Shown here: positions 27,376 through 36,404 of the stretch, piece by piece
How positions within the stretch are numbered: the stretch's first letter is position 1
Layout of the letters: each line of letters opens with the position of its first letter
Origin: Planococcus glaciei
GTDB lineage: Bacteria > Bacillota > Bacilli > Bacillales_A > Planococcaceae
Direction: 5' to 3'
Length of the DNA: 64,000 nucleotides
Assembly (NCBI RefSeq): GCF_900099655.1
Contig: NZ_FNDC01000005.1
Coordinates: 124,001 to 188,000, forward strand
The notes under the pieces: generated by a model
Seen by the model: the letters and a program-made list of their open reading frames with translations, nothing else
Told to the model about the DNA's origin: nothing
Databases searched by the model: none
Position numbers and translations under genes: made by a program

Positions 27376-29358
27376 ATGAAGAAATACTGGGCAGCAATTT
27401 TATTAATCGGAGTGTTTGTGCTTTTGGCAGGCTGTTCGCAGCAGGCCACGCCGGAAGACCGGCTGGCGGCATATATCAATCATTGGAATAAAGGCGAGTA
27501 TGCCGAAATGTATGACGGATTTTTGAATGACGGCACGAAACAGGCGTATGACAAAGCGCAGTTCGTGGACCGCCAGCAAAAACTGAAAGAAGACTTGGGA
27601 ATCGATGGGCTGGAAGTGGCTTATACGAAACCGGCAGAAGATGCAAAATGGGAAGAAGAGCAGCCGGCGGATTTTCCGGTGCAGGTCAAAATGAACACAC
27701 TCGCCGGACCGGTGGAGTTTGAAAAAACGATGGCGCTTCTTCACGAGACGCAAGGCGAAACGGAAGACTGGTTTGTGGAATGGGATCCGTCGTTCATCTT
27801 CCCGCAATTGGAGGCCGAAGACGAAATCCGTATCGACCGCATCAAAGCGGTGCGCGGAGAAATCCTGGACCGCACCGGAAAAGGAATCGCCATTAACGGC
27901 GGCGGCTACAATATCGGCATTGTGCCCGAAAAATTCACGGACGACAAGAAAAAAGCCGAGCTTGCGAAACTGCTGAACCAGACGGTCGAACAAATCGATG
28001 CGAAGCTTGGGCAGGACTGGGTCAAGCCGGAATTGTTTGTGCCGCTTGCAAAAATCGCGCGCAACAATACGGAAGTGCTCGATAAAGCCATTGCCATTCC
28101 AGGTGTCGCGGCGCAGCAAACCGCGATGCGGGAATATCCGTACGAAGAAGCGCTTGGGCATTTGTCGGGTTATATCGGCAGCATCACAGCGGAGCAATTG
28201 GAAGAACGGAAAGACGAGGGCTACGCAACCGGCGACCAAATCGGGCGCCAAGGCTTGGAGCGGACATTTGAAGAACAGCTCCGCGGCAAAGATGGCATGC
28301 GAATCTGGATCGATAAACCGGCAGAAGGCGTGGAGCCGATTACGGTTGCCGAACAACCGGTAACAGACGGAGAAAACATCACGTTGACGATTGATGCGGA
28401 ACTGCAGAAAAAAGCGTTCGCTTCGATGAAAGGCGAACCGGGAACAGCGGCAGCGGTGAATCCGAAAACGGGAGAAACTTTGGCGCTCGTTTCCTCGCCA
28501 AGCTTTGACCCGAACGAATTCACGCTCGGCATCAGCGGCGACCGCTTTAAGGAACTGGAAGCCGATCCGCTGACGCCGTTGTTCAACCGCTTTGCCCAGG
28601 CTTATGCACCCGGTTCGACCTTGAAACCGGTGACGGCTGCAATCGGCTTGGAAGCGGGGACCTTGAAGCCTGTAGAAGGCTTGGAGATCAACGGCAAGAC
28701 GTGGCAAGGCGTTACGCGCCTGCATCCGGAAGCACCGAATCCAATTGATTTGAACAAAGCCTTGGTGTTCTCAGACAATATTTACTTTGCCCAGCAGGCA
28801 CTCAAAATGGGCAATGAAACCTTTGCCGAAGGCTTGAAGAAATACGGATTCGGGGAAGACATTCCGTTTTCGATGAACTTAGAGGCTTCCCAGATTTCCA
28901 ATGAAGGCACCATCGATTCGGAAGGCCAGCTCGCAGCGACTTCGTTCGGCCAAGGACAGATGCTGACGAACATCCTGCATTTGGCGACGATGTACGAACC
29001 GTTCCTGACTGACGGCATCATGTACAAACCGACGCTTGTGCTGGACGACAAAGATGCGCAGGTGTGGAAAGAAGGCTTGATTTCAGCGGAAAACGCAGCG
29101 ACGCTCCGCAAAGGCATGCGCAACGTAGTTGTTGACGGCTATGCGCAATCGGCGAACATTCCAGGCGTTGCGCTTGCGGGCAAAACCGGTACAGCCGAAC
29201 TGAAAGCGGCCGGGGAAGAACGCGGCAAAGAAAACGGCTTTTTCGTCACGTACAACGAAGCCGATCCGACGCTTCTGCTTGCGATGATGGTTGAAAACGT
29301 CGAAGACAATGGTGGCAGCGATTATGTGGCCGGCATGGCGGTGGAAGTGTTTAAATAA
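27376..29358 (+). CDS. Class B penicillin-binding lipoprotein (PBP3/PBP2a-like)
   Basis: A 660-residue transpeptidase that cross-links peptidoglycan. A lipoprotein signal (MKKYWAAILLIGVFVLLAGC) is followed by a MecA_N/NTF2-like domain (about 27-140), a PBP dimerisation domain (about 155-325) and the transpeptidase domain. Active-site motifs are S414-T-L-K417, S466-D-N and K603-T-G. The MecA_N domain places it with B. subtilis PbpC (PBP3) and staphylococcal PBP2a, which often have low beta-lactam affinity; affinity cannot be judged here. GGAGG precedes the ATG. Single gene. Confidence 0.93.
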   Translation: MKKYWAAILLIGVFVLLAGCSQQATPEDRLAAYINHWNKGEYAEMYDGFLNDGTKQAYDKAQFVDRQQKLKEDLGIDGLEVAYTKPAEDAKWEEEQPADFPVQVKMNTLAGPVEFEKTMALLHETQGETEDWFVEWDPSFIFPQLEAEDEIRIDRIKAVRGEILDRTGKGIAINGGGYNIGIVPEKFTDDKKKAELAKLLNQTVEQIDAKLGQDWVKPELFVPLAKIARNNTEVLDKAIAIPGVAAQQTAMREYPYEEALGHLSGYIGSITAEQLEERKDEGYATGDQIGRQGLERTFEEQLRGKDGMRIWIDKPAEGVEPITVAEQPVTDGENITLTIDAELQKKAFASMKGEPGTAAAVNPKTGETLALVSSPSFDPNEFTLGISGDRFKELEADPLTPLFNRFAQAYAPGSTLKPVTAAIGLEAGTLKPVEGLEINGKTWQGVTRLHPEAPNPIDLNKALVFSDNIYFAQQALKMGNETFAEGLKKYGFGEDIPFSMNLEASQISNEGTIDSEGQLAATSFGQGQMLTNILHLATMYEPFLTDGIMYKPTLVLDDKDAQVWKEGLISAENAATLRKGMRNVVVDGYAQSANIPGVALAGKTGTAELKAAGEERGKENGFFVTYNEADPTLLLAMMVENVEDNGGSDYVAGMAVEVFK

Positions 29359-29371
29359 GAGGGATGATTTT

Positions 29372-29406
29372 TAGGCTGTCGAGAGGTTCTCGGCAGCTTT
29401 TTTGTT
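29372..29406 (+). terminator. Rho-independent terminator
   Basis: GGCTGTCGAGA, loop GGT, TCTCGGCAGC then TTTTTT, directly after the PBP gene. Confidence 0.88.
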
Positions 29407-29429
29407 TTGTCTAAATGCGTTCATTTGAA

Positions 29430-29560
29430 GGGAACGGCGATAGAAAGTTGAAAAACTTCGATAAAGTTGTGAGAAACTTCGATAGAAACACTGGAAACTT
29501 CGATAGAAAACTTAAATACTTCGATAAGAATAGCCGGAAACGTCGATAAAGGGTTGAGGC
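29430..29560 (+). repeat. 21-bp-period repeat array, family 2
   Basis: CGATA occurs at 29438, 29459, 29480, 29501 and 29522 (each step exactly 21 bp) and again at 29544. The fuller core is AAACTTCGATAGAAA, with about eight variable bases between cores. The core differs from the GAGCGTATTTT family although the period is identical. It lies right after the PBP terminator. Confidence 0.85.
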
Positions 29561-29599
29561 TCGTAGCAGAGCATAAAGCGATGTTTCTTTTTAACGCAC

Positions 29600-29626
29600 A
29601 AAAAAGCACTGCAGCATGCAGTGCTC
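29600..29626 (-). terminator. Terminator of the WapI-like gene
   Basis: GAGCACTGCA, loop TGC, TGCAGTGC then TTTTTT on the minus strand. Confidence 0.8.
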
Positions 29627-29650
29627 AGAAAATGTTTCATATAAAAATCT

Positions 29651-30085
29651 TCACCGAACTTTCCCAACCACCGGATAAGCTTCCAGCACTGTATCCACTT
29701 CGTCGATCAAAATCCGCAGGTAGCTTTGGTCGGACGTGAAGGTGCAGGACAGTTTGGCGCTGTCTCCTGCCGGAAAGCGGGTTTCCAAGTTCCAGATGAT
29801 CTTGCCAAGGGAGTTCATCGTGCCGGTCAGATGGATGTAGTCATCCAGGTTTTTTAACGTGGCGGTTCCTTTTAAGGCCTCGTTCATGTCGCGCAGTTCA
29901 TCGGCAAATTCCTTTAATTCATTCGTTCGGAGGTCGGCTTCAAAATGCGCAGTGTATCCGGGGATCTCCAGATGGATGCGGGAAGCGATCCAATTGGCAT
30001 CCCAATAATCCCGGCTATTCGGGTAATTCCGCTGCAGCACTTCGATTTCCAATTTCGTTTTGTCGCCCAACACAAGAAATTTCAA
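29651..30085 (-). CDS. Hypothetical protein, possibly WapI-like immunity family
   Basis: A 144-residue soluble protein. The segment YWDANWIASRIHLEIPGYTAHFEADLRTNELKEFADELRDMNEAL recalls the small proteins annotated as WapI family immunity proteins (WapI is about 142 residues), but the match is from memory and weak. No WapA-like toxin gene is adjacent, which argues against an active toxin-immunity pair here. I prefer TTG 30085 (GGGGTG at 6-base spacing, MKFLVLGDKTKLEI) to the ATG at 30103, which has no ribosome binding site. It has its own terminator. Confidence 0.6.
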   Translation of the reverse strand: MKFLVLGDKTKLEIEVLQRNYPNSRDYWDANWIASRIHLEIPGYTAHFEADLRTNELKEFADELRDMNEALKGTATLKNLDDYIHLTGTMNSLGKIIWNLETRFPAGDSAKLSCTFTSDQSYLRILIDEVDTVLEAYPVVGKVR

Positions 30086-30268
30086 TCTTTTCACCCCGGT
30101 CATGATAACTGTTTTAACTTAAGTCTATCAATAATGCACAGAAAAGAATATCGAAAGAAAAAGAAAAAAGCGGTGAGCCAATAAACCTTTGAATGAAGCT
30201 CGAAAACCGATCCAACTTTTTGACTCTCTAGATGGATAGGAGTAGATTTAAGCTATCGAAAAAGATGG

Positions 30269-30289
30269 TTCGAAATGGAACTGTTCGAA
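30269..30289 (+). promoter_or_regulatory. Candidate MarR operator
   Basis: Two TTCGAA palindromes (30269-30274 and 30284-30289), 15 bp apart, lie just before the MarR gene (GGTTCGAAATGGAAC/TGTTCGAAAACG). MarR proteins usually bind short dyads overlapping their own promoter; the assignment is positional inference. Confidence 0.35.
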
Positions 30290-30311
30290 AACGGAAGGAT
30301 GAGCATGGACC

Positions 30312-30788
30312 ATGAAAGAGGAAAATGAAAAGTTAACGCGTTCGATCCAGTTGATGCGGTCATTCCGGAATGTGCAGAAAAACTTGATTTGCCTGGAGCA
30401 GCAGACGGCAGCCCGGAATGGGTTGTCGATGCCGCAATACGCAATTTTGATGACGCTTGGAAAATGCAAAGAGATGACGCAGAAGAAGGTAGGGGAAGTG
30501 ACGTTCCTCCCGAAAAGCACCTTGAGCCAGGCGGTGGATGGCCTGGTTCGTGACGGGTTTTTGGACCGCCGGCAAGTGGAAGACAACCGGCGGGAAATGC
30601 AGCTCGCGTTGACCGAAAAAGGCGTGTCGCTTGTCGAAGCAGTCCACCAGCAGGAAGGCGGAAGCCATCAGCGGTTCCAGGAAGCCGTGGAGTCGCTGAG
30701 CGATGAACAATACGAAAAACTGCTGGAGATCCACCAGCACATTTCCGCGCATTTGGATGTGCGTGAGTTAGAGGAGCAGCGCAAATGA
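30312..30788 (+). CDS. MarR family transcriptional regulator
   Basis: A 158-residue winged-helix regulator. The HTH/wing region is TQKKVGEVTFLPKSTLSQAVDGLVRDGFLDRRQVEDNRREMQLALTEKG (about 55-105), typical of MarR with the DxRxxxLxLT wing. It is the first gene of a three-gene unit: its stop overlaps the start of the next gene (ATGA), so it is translationally coupled to the ABC exporter and probably represses the whole operon until an exporter substrate binds. Confidence 0.92.
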   Translation: MKEENEKLTRSIQLMRSFRNVQKNLICLEQQTAARNGLSMPQYAILMTLGKCKEMTQKKVGEVTFLPKSTLSQAVDGLVRDGFLDRRQVEDNRREMQLALTEKGVSLVEAVHQQEGGSHQRFQEAVESLSDEQYEKLLEIHQHISAHLDVRELEEQRK

Positions 30789-32509
30789 TACGAATTCTAA
30801 AAAACTTGAGTGTCTACAAATGGCTTATTGTCGCTGTCACGCTTCTGATTTTTGGCCAGTCGATGGCGGACCTCTTTTTGCCGACATTGATGGCGGACAT
30901 CATTGACAACGGTGTCGTGAAAGGGAACATCCCTTATATCTGGCAGATCGGCGGCTGGATGCTGTTGATTTCCGCGCTCGGGGCGGTTGCTTCGATTACG
31001 GCGAGTTACTATTCATCAAAAGCTGCAATGGGTTTAGGGCGTGACCTTCGCGGCCGCGTGTTCAAGCATGTGGAGAAATTTTCGCTGCAGGAGTTTGACC
31101 AGGTCGGCACGGCGTCGCTCATTACCCGGACGACAAACGACATCACACAAATTCAGCAAGTAGTCATGATGATGCTGCGCATGGTCATCAGCGCACCGAT
31201 CATGCTCGTCGGCGGTTTGATCATGGCGATTTCCCAAGATGCGAAATTGTCGCTGGTCATTGTCGGCGCAATGCCGTTTCTGGCAGGTTCAATCATTTTG
31301 ATTTTCAGAAAAGCGATGCCGTTGTTCCAGGAAGTGCAAAAGCGGCTCGACCGCCTGAACCTGGTGCTGCGTGAAAACCTGACCGGCATCCGCGTCATCC
31401 GGGCGTTCAACCGCGAAACGGAAGAAAAAGCCCGGCTGCAAGGAGCAAACCGCGATTTGACGGACGTCTCTATCCGGGTCAATAAAATCATGGCATTCAT
31501 GATGCCGGTCATGATGCTCGTCATGAACTTGACGGTTGTGGCGGTTATTTGGTTCGGCGGCATCCGCATTGACAACGGGGCGATGCAAATCGGTGATTTG
31601 ATGGCCTTTATCCAATACGTCATGATGATCATGTTTGCACTTGTCATGGCGTCGGTCATGTTCGTCATGGTGCCGCGTGCCGCCGTTTCGGCGAACCGCA
31701 TCAACGAAGTGCTGGATATGAAACCGTCATTCCAGGACTTGGGCAACGATACGGCGGACCATGAACGCGGCACGCTTGAGTTTGAAAACGTGACCTTCAG
31801 TTACCCGGGAGCCGAGAAACCCGCGCTGTCGGACATCTCTTTCAAAGCGAAGCCGGGTGAGATCACCGCCATTATCGGTGGGACCGGCTCCGGGAAGTCG
31901 ACATTGATCAATTTGATTCCGCGTTTTTATGAAATTTCAAGCGGGGCCATCCGGGTCAACGGCGTCGATATCCGGAATGCGTCGCAGGATGAAGTGCGTT
32001 CGAAGCTCGGCTTTGTGCCGCAGAAATCGATTCTCTTTACCGGCACGATTGCCGACAACATCCGCTTCGGGAAAGAAGAAGCGACGCAGGCAGAACTTGA
32101 ACACGCCGTCTCGATTGCACAGGCGACTGAATTTATCAGTGGGCTGAAAGAAGGATACGCGACCGAAATTGAGCAAGGCGGTTCGAACTTGTCGGGCGGC
32201 CAGAAGCAGCGTCTCGCGATTGCCCGGGCGCTTGTCCGGAAGCCGGATATTTATATTTTTGACGACAGTTTTTCAGCGCTTGATTTCAAAACGGATGCAC
32301 GGCTCCGCAAAGCGCTGAAAGATGAAACGAAAAATGCGACGGTCTTGCTGGTGGCGCAGCGCGTCAGCACGGTCGTCGACGCCGACCGCATCATCGTCCT
32401 GGAAAACGGGCGGGTTGTCGGCATGGGCACGCACGAAGAATTGATGAACAGCAACGAAGTCTACCGGGAAATCGCCTATTCCCAGTTGTCAGAGGAGGAG
32501 ATCGCATGA
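30785..32509 (+). CDS. Heterodimeric ABC exporter, half-transporter with degenerate site (YheI/LmrC-like)
   Basis: A 574-residue half-transporter: six-helix exporter membrane domain (about 15-310) then a nucleotide-binding domain. Walker A is GGTGSGKST and the signature is canonical LSGGQKQR, but the Walker B end reads IYIFDDSFSALD, with Asp where the catalytic Glu should be. With the partner this makes one non-hydrolytic and one active ATP site, as in TM287/288, BmrCD and LmrCD. Likely substrates are drugs or lipids. Overlaps the MarR gene upstream and the partner gene downstream by 4 bp each. Confidence 0.92.
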   Translation: MIRILKNLSVYKWLIVAVTLLIFGQSMADLFLPTLMADIIDNGVVKGNIPYIWQIGGWMLLISALGAVASITASYYSSKAAMGLGRDLRGRVFKHVEKFSLQEFDQVGTASLITRTTNDITQIQQVVMMMLRMVISAPIMLVGGLIMAISQDAKLSLVIVGAMPFLAGSIILIFRKAMPLFQEVQKRLDRLNLVLRENLTGIRVIRAFNRETEEKARLQGANRDLTDVSIRVNKIMAFMMPVMMLVMNLTVVAVIWFGGIRIDNGAMQIGDLMAFIQYVMMIMFALVMASVMFVMVPRAAVSANRINEVLDMKPSFQDLGNDTADHERGTLEFENVTFSYPGAEKPALSDISFKAKPGEITAIIGGTGSGKSTLINLIPRFYEISSGAIRVNGVDIRNASQDEVRSKLGFVPQKSILFTGTIADNIRFGKEEATQAELEHAVSIAQATEFISGLKEGYATEIEQGGSNLSGGQKQRLAIARALVRKPDIYIFDDSFSALDFKTDARLRKALKDETKNATVLLVAQRVSTVVDADRIIVLENGRVVGMGTHEELMNSNEVYREIAYSQLSEEEIA

Positions 32510-34365
32510 GCAACGAAAAACGGCCTCCAGGCGGCAGACCCGGCGGCGGACACGGCGGGCCTCCAGGCATGAGCATGCCTGCCGAAAAACCGAAAAATTT
32601 CAAAGTGACGTTCAGACGGCTCGTCCGGTATTTGAAGCCGCGCAGCAAGCGCTTGACGGTAGTCTTCCTCGCTGCCATTTTAAGTACGGTGTTCTCGATT
32701 GTCGGACCGAAACTGACAGGGAACGCCATCACGGAATTGTTCGAAGGGGCATACGGCAAACTGCAGGGAACGCCGGGTGCCGGCATTGATTTTGGCGTCA
32801 TTGGCGAAATCCTGTTGGTGCTGGCCGGATTGTATATCTTCAGCAGCCTCTTCAGTTATTTGATGCAGTACATCATGTCGACGGTGGCGCAGGATACGGT
32901 GTATGACTTGCGCCAGGATGTGAATAAAAAACTCGAGAAGCTGCCTTTGAATTATTTTGACGGCCGGCCAAACGGTGAAACTTTAAGCCGCATGACGAAT
33001 GACATTGATACCATTGGCAGTACGCTGCAGCAAAGCTTGACGCAATTTATTACGTCGGTTGTGATGTTGGTCGGTATCATTGTCATGATGCTGACGATCA
33101 GTCCATTATTGACCTTGATCGCATTTGTTTCATTGCCTCTGTCGCTGTTTGTCATCCAGCCGATCTTGAAGCGGTCGCAGACACAATTCGCCAACCAGCA
33201 GCGCTCGCTCGGCGAATTGAACGGCCATATTGAAGAAATGTACACCGGGCATCCGGTGGTGAAGGCATTTGGCCATGAGAAAAAAGCAGTGGCCAAGTTT
33301 GAACAAGTGAACGACGAATTGTACGAAGCGGGGCGGCGCGCCCAGTTTATCTCGGGGATCATCATGCCGCTCATGACGTTTATCGGTAACTTCAGCTATG
33401 TGGTGATCAGCGTTGTCGGCGGGATTCTCGTGACGCAGCGGGCGATTTCGATCGGGGACATCCAGGCGTTCATCACGTATTCGAAACAGTTTACCCAGCC
33501 GATCATGCAAGCGGCGAATATCGCGAACATCGTCCAGTCGACGGTGGCGGCAGCGGAACGTGTCTTTGAACTGCTCGATGAACCGGAAGAACAGAAGGAA
33601 GTCGAAGCAGTCAGCCTGGACAGAGCGAAAGGCGCGGTGGTGTTCGAAGGAGTCGACTTCGGCTATGGCGAAGAATTGCTGATCCACGACATGAACATCC
33701 GAGTGAAACCGGGGCAGACAGTCGCCATCGTCGGGCCAACGGGTGCCGGCAAGACGACGTTGATCAACCTGTTGATGCGCTTTTATGAATTGAACGCGGG
33801 ACGGATCCTAATCGACGGTCTGGATACACGCGAAATGTCCCGAAGCTCGCTCCGGCATAGCTTCGGCATGGTGCTGCAGGATACCTGGCTTTTCAACGGC
33901 ACCATCAAAGACAATATCGCCTACGGCAAAAACGGTGCGACCGACGAAGAAATCTTCGCCGCAGCCGATGCCGCGCATGCGGACCATTTCATCCGTACAC
34001 TGCCGGACGGCTATGACACCGTGCTGAATGAAGAAGCATCAAATATTTCACAGGGCCAAAAACAGCTCTTGACGATTGCACGCGCCATATTGGCGGACCC
34101 GCCGATCATGATTTTGGACGAAGCCACGTCAAGCGTTGATACGCGGACGGAAATCTTCATCCAGCAGGCAATGAACCGGCTGATGGAAGGGCGCACAAGT
34201 TTCGTTATTGCGCACCGCCTGTCAACCATCAAAGATGCCGATTTGATTCTCGTGATGGACAAAGGGAATGTCATCGAACAAGGCACCCATACCGAACTGC
34301 TTGAGAAAAACGGCTTTTACGCCGATTTGTACAACAGCCAGTTTTCGGAGAAAGTGGCCATTTAA
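32506..34365 (+). CDS. Heterodimeric ABC exporter, catalytic half-transporter (YheH/LmrD-like)
   Basis: A 619-residue partner of the preceding gene. An N-terminal glycine/proline-rich cytosolic extension (about 3-28) is common in this subunit. Membrane domain about 45-340, then the ATPase domain with Walker A GPTGAGKTT, Walker B IMILDEATSSVD carrying the catalytic Glu, and a deviating signature NISQGQKQ instead of LSGGQ. The altered signature faces the degenerate Walker B of the other subunit, so both defects fall in one composite site. Coupled by ATGA overlap. Terminator follows. Confidence 0.92.
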   Translation: MSNEKRPPGGRPGGGHGGPPGMSMPAEKPKNFKVTFRRLVRYLKPRSKRLTVVFLAAILSTVFSIVGPKLTGNAITELFEGAYGKLQGTPGAGIDFGVIGEILLVLAGLYIFSSLFSYLMQYIMSTVAQDTVYDLRQDVNKKLEKLPLNYFDGRPNGETLSRMTNDIDTIGSTLQQSLTQFITSVVMLVGIIVMMLTISPLLTLIAFVSLPLSLFVIQPILKRSQTQFANQQRSLGELNGHIEEMYTGHPVVKAFGHEKKAVAKFEQVNDELYEAGRRAQFISGIIMPLMTFIGNFSYVVISVVGGILVTQRAISIGDIQAFITYSKQFTQPIMQAANIANIVQSTVAAAERVFELLDEPEEQKEVEAVSLDRAKGAVVFEGVDFGYGEELLIHDMNIRVKPGQTVAIVGPTGAGKTTLINLLMRFYELNAGRILIDGLDTREMSRSSLRHSFGMVLQDTWLFNGTIKDNIAYGKNGATDEEIFAAADAAHADHFIRTLPDGYDTVLNEEASNISQGQKQLLTIARAILADPPIMILDEATSSVDTRTEIFIQQAMNRLMEGRTSFVIAHRLSTIKDADLILVMDKGNVIEQGTHTELLEKNGFYADLYNSQFSEKVAI

Positions 34366-34378
34366 TTTGGATAAAAAG

Positions 34379-34410
34379 AAACCGCTCAACAAGTTGTTGA
34401 GCGGTTTTTA
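34379..34410. terminator. Bidirectional terminator
   Basis: AACCGCTCAACAA and TTGTTGAGCGGTT around a 1-3 base loop, then TTTT; between the exporter operon and a convergent CPBP gene. Confidence 0.88.
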
Positions 34411-35250
34411 TTAATTTTTAAACCCTTTTTTATTGAGAAAGACGACTTTCCGGTTCTTTTTCCAAACGTTTTCACGGATCAGCCAAGCGGCAAAGCCGAC
34501 TAATAATAAGGTGCCGATGGCAAGAACGATGAGGTTCGGCACTGCTTTCTCAGCGATTTCGGACATTTCCTGCACACGCAGTGCTTCCGGCCAAGTTGGG
34601 ACATAGGCCATCGTGAGCGCATAAAAAGCGTTGTAGGCGATATGCAAAATGATTGGTGCCAGCAAATTCTGCGTTTTCAAATACAGCAAGGCCGCAATGA
34701 TGCCGAATAGGAACGCGCCAAGAATGTCATCGTGCATCAAGCCGAACAGCAGGCTCGAGATGAACACACCGCCCCAGCGGGAAGTTTTCAGCGCCATCCG
34801 CTTCAACAGCACGCCGCGGAAAATGAATTCTTCCGCAATCGGTTCAAGCAAAATCATAATGGCAACCGTGATAGCCAAGTAAAGCGGACTTGCCGGCAGC
34901 GGAACCGGCTCCAGCAAATAAGCAGCCCAGCCCGGTGCAATCGACCCGAAGACGTTCAGCTGAAGCCACAAAAAGCCCAGTGAAAAAGCGATTGACCCGA
35001 CAATCAGCCCAATAACTGCGCCGATCCAGCGTTCGATGCCTTGTGTAAAGGCGAACGTGGACAGCGTCACGCCCTGCAGGCGGAACTGATAGGTAAAGAA
35101 CCAGGCGGGCACGATCCCGTAAAGAGCCACCGATACCAGGATCCATTCCAAGTCTTCGCTCATCGGGAAAACGGTCGTGGCGTAAATCAGCGAAAGGTAA
35201 ACAGTCAGGGTAATCCCGACAATGTAACGAAACTTCATTTTCTCAAACAT
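34411..35250 (-). CDS. CPBP family intramembrane metalloprotease, copy 1
   Basis: A 279-residue polytopic protein with the Abi/CPBP motifs: EEFIFRGVLLKR (motif 1, the EExxxR), FGLMHDD (motif 2 His) and HIAYNAFYA (motif 3 HxxxN). These form the glutamate/histidine active site of CAAX-type proteases (Rce1-like). The substrate is unknown; in Firmicutes such proteins relate to peptide maturation or bacteriocin self-immunity. AAGGAG precedes the ATG. It is a paralogue of, and lies directly downstream of, the next CPBP gene. Confidence 0.9.
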   Translation of the reverse strand: MFEKMKFRYIVGITLTVYLSLIYATTVFPMSEDLEWILVSVALYGIVPAWFFTYQFRLQGVTLSTFAFTQGIERWIGAVIGLIVGSIAFSLGFLWLQLNVFGSIAPGWAAYLLEPVPLPASPLYLAITVAIMILLEPIAEEFIFRGVLLKRMALKTSRWGGVFISSLLFGLMHDDILGAFLFGIIAALLYLKTQNLLAPIILHIAYNAFYALTMAYVPTWPEALRVQEMSEIAEKAVPNLIVLAIGTLLLVGFAAWLIRENVWKKNRKVVFLNKKGFKN

Positions 35251-35330
35251 TCGTGCACTCCTTATGTAGAATAAATCCAGTATAGCAGGAGTTTCGGCTT
35301 ATGGAACTAAAAATATATCCCAAAACGCCG

Positions 35331-36206
35331 TTAAGGCATTTCGGGATGATCGGGTTCATTCTGCAGGGCTTCCCGTTGTTTTTTTAAGAAGGCCTGGTAC
35401 TTCTCTTTTTCTTTTTTCTTGTTCAAGCTTTGCGCCAGCCGCAGGATGACCGCGAAGATCAGGATGCTGGTGACGAACAGGACAATCGCATTCGGCACGG
35501 CTTTCGTGTAGATGTCCGCGCTTTCCATCACGGTCAGCCATTCGGGCCAGCCGGGGCTGATGAACATCAAACCGACAACAAGCGAGTTATGGAAGATGTG
35601 CAGCAAAATCGGAATCAGCAGATTGTCCGTCAGCAAATACAAAATCGACGCCGTCACGCCGAACAAGAACGCGCCGAAAAAGTCCATGTGGAGCATCCCG
35701 AACAACAGGCTCGATGTCCCGATTCCTTCCCACATCGACGTCTTGGAAATCAGCCGTTTTAGGAGAAGCCCGCGGAACATGAATTCTTCCGCAATGGGTC
35801 CAATCACTGCAACAATGAGCGATACAGTGATTAGATATGCAGTGTTGTCTGGAAACGGTGCCCGCTCGAGAAGTGAGTCGACCATCCAGGGAGCGACCGG
35901 CATCAAGACGCGCAGCTGCAGCCAAAGCATCGCCATGGAAAAAAACGTCGACAAAGTGACAAGGCCGGCGAGCGGCAACAACCAACGCGAAGCGCCTTTT
36001 AAGAACACGACGCGCGACAGCGGCACTTGCTGCTTTTGAAACTGCCGCCCGAAATACAGGACCGGCACAATCACATAAAAGGTCAGCTGGATGCCGACAT
36101 CCAAGACGAGCGGATTTGGCGAAAGCTGCACCAGTATAAAGGCGGCAATCAGTATTCCGAAAAACATCCAGCGGACAAAGTCACGGGTCCTCATTTCTTC
36201 AAACAT
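35331..36206 (-). CDS. CPBP family intramembrane metalloprotease, copy 2
   Basis: A 291-residue paralogue with motifs EEFMFRGLLLKR, FGMLHMDFFGA and HIFHNSLVV, and a charged C-terminal tail (KKKEKEKYQAFLKKQREALQ) absent from copy 1. The start at 36206 (MFEEMRTRDF) has GAGGCGG at 8-base spacing and aligns with MFEKMKFRYI of copy 1, so the GTG at 36215 is less likely. The two genes are separated by 80 bp and look like a local duplication; copy 2 is the promoter-proximal gene. Confidence 0.9.
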   Translation of the reverse strand: MFEEMRTRDFVRWMFFGILIAAFILVQLSPNPLVLDVGIQLTFYVIVPVLYFGRQFQKQQVPLSRVVFLKGASRWLLPLAGLVTLSTFFSMAMLWLQLRVLMPVAPWMVDSLLERAPFPDNTAYLITVSLIVAVIGPIAEEFMFRGLLLKRLISKTSMWEGIGTSSLLFGMLHMDFFGAFLFGVTASILYLLTDNLLIPILLHIFHNSLVVGLMFISPGWPEWLTVMESADIYTKAVPNAIVLFVTSILIFAVILRLAQSLNKKKEKEKYQAFLKKQREALQNEPDHPEMP

Positions 36207-36356
36207 GCTATGCACCGCCTCTCAGGTTGACCTAAGGCAAGCGAGAAAAGTAAGCATCAGCGACAGAGGTGTTTAGTTACTTATATTTTACCCGAAAATG
36301 GGAAGACTAACTATTTTGGAGGAAGTTTGGAGGAGGAAAAATTCTCATTTTTGCGG

Positions 36357-36389
36357 AAGGAAAAACCGCCCGGAACCGGACGGTTTTCT
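36357..36389 (-). terminator. Terminator of the 56-residue protein gene
   Basis: ACCGTCCGG, loop TT, CCGGGCGGT then TTTTT on the minus strand, just after the stop of the small gene. Confidence 0.8.
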
Positions 36390-36404
36390 GTTATGTATGA
36401 ATGC

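Noticed and set aside
29651..30103. Contact-dependent inhibition immunity locus
   Set aside because: Only a weak resemblance to WapI; no toxin, secretion or repeat-rich gene is adjacent, so no toxin-immunity system is claimed.
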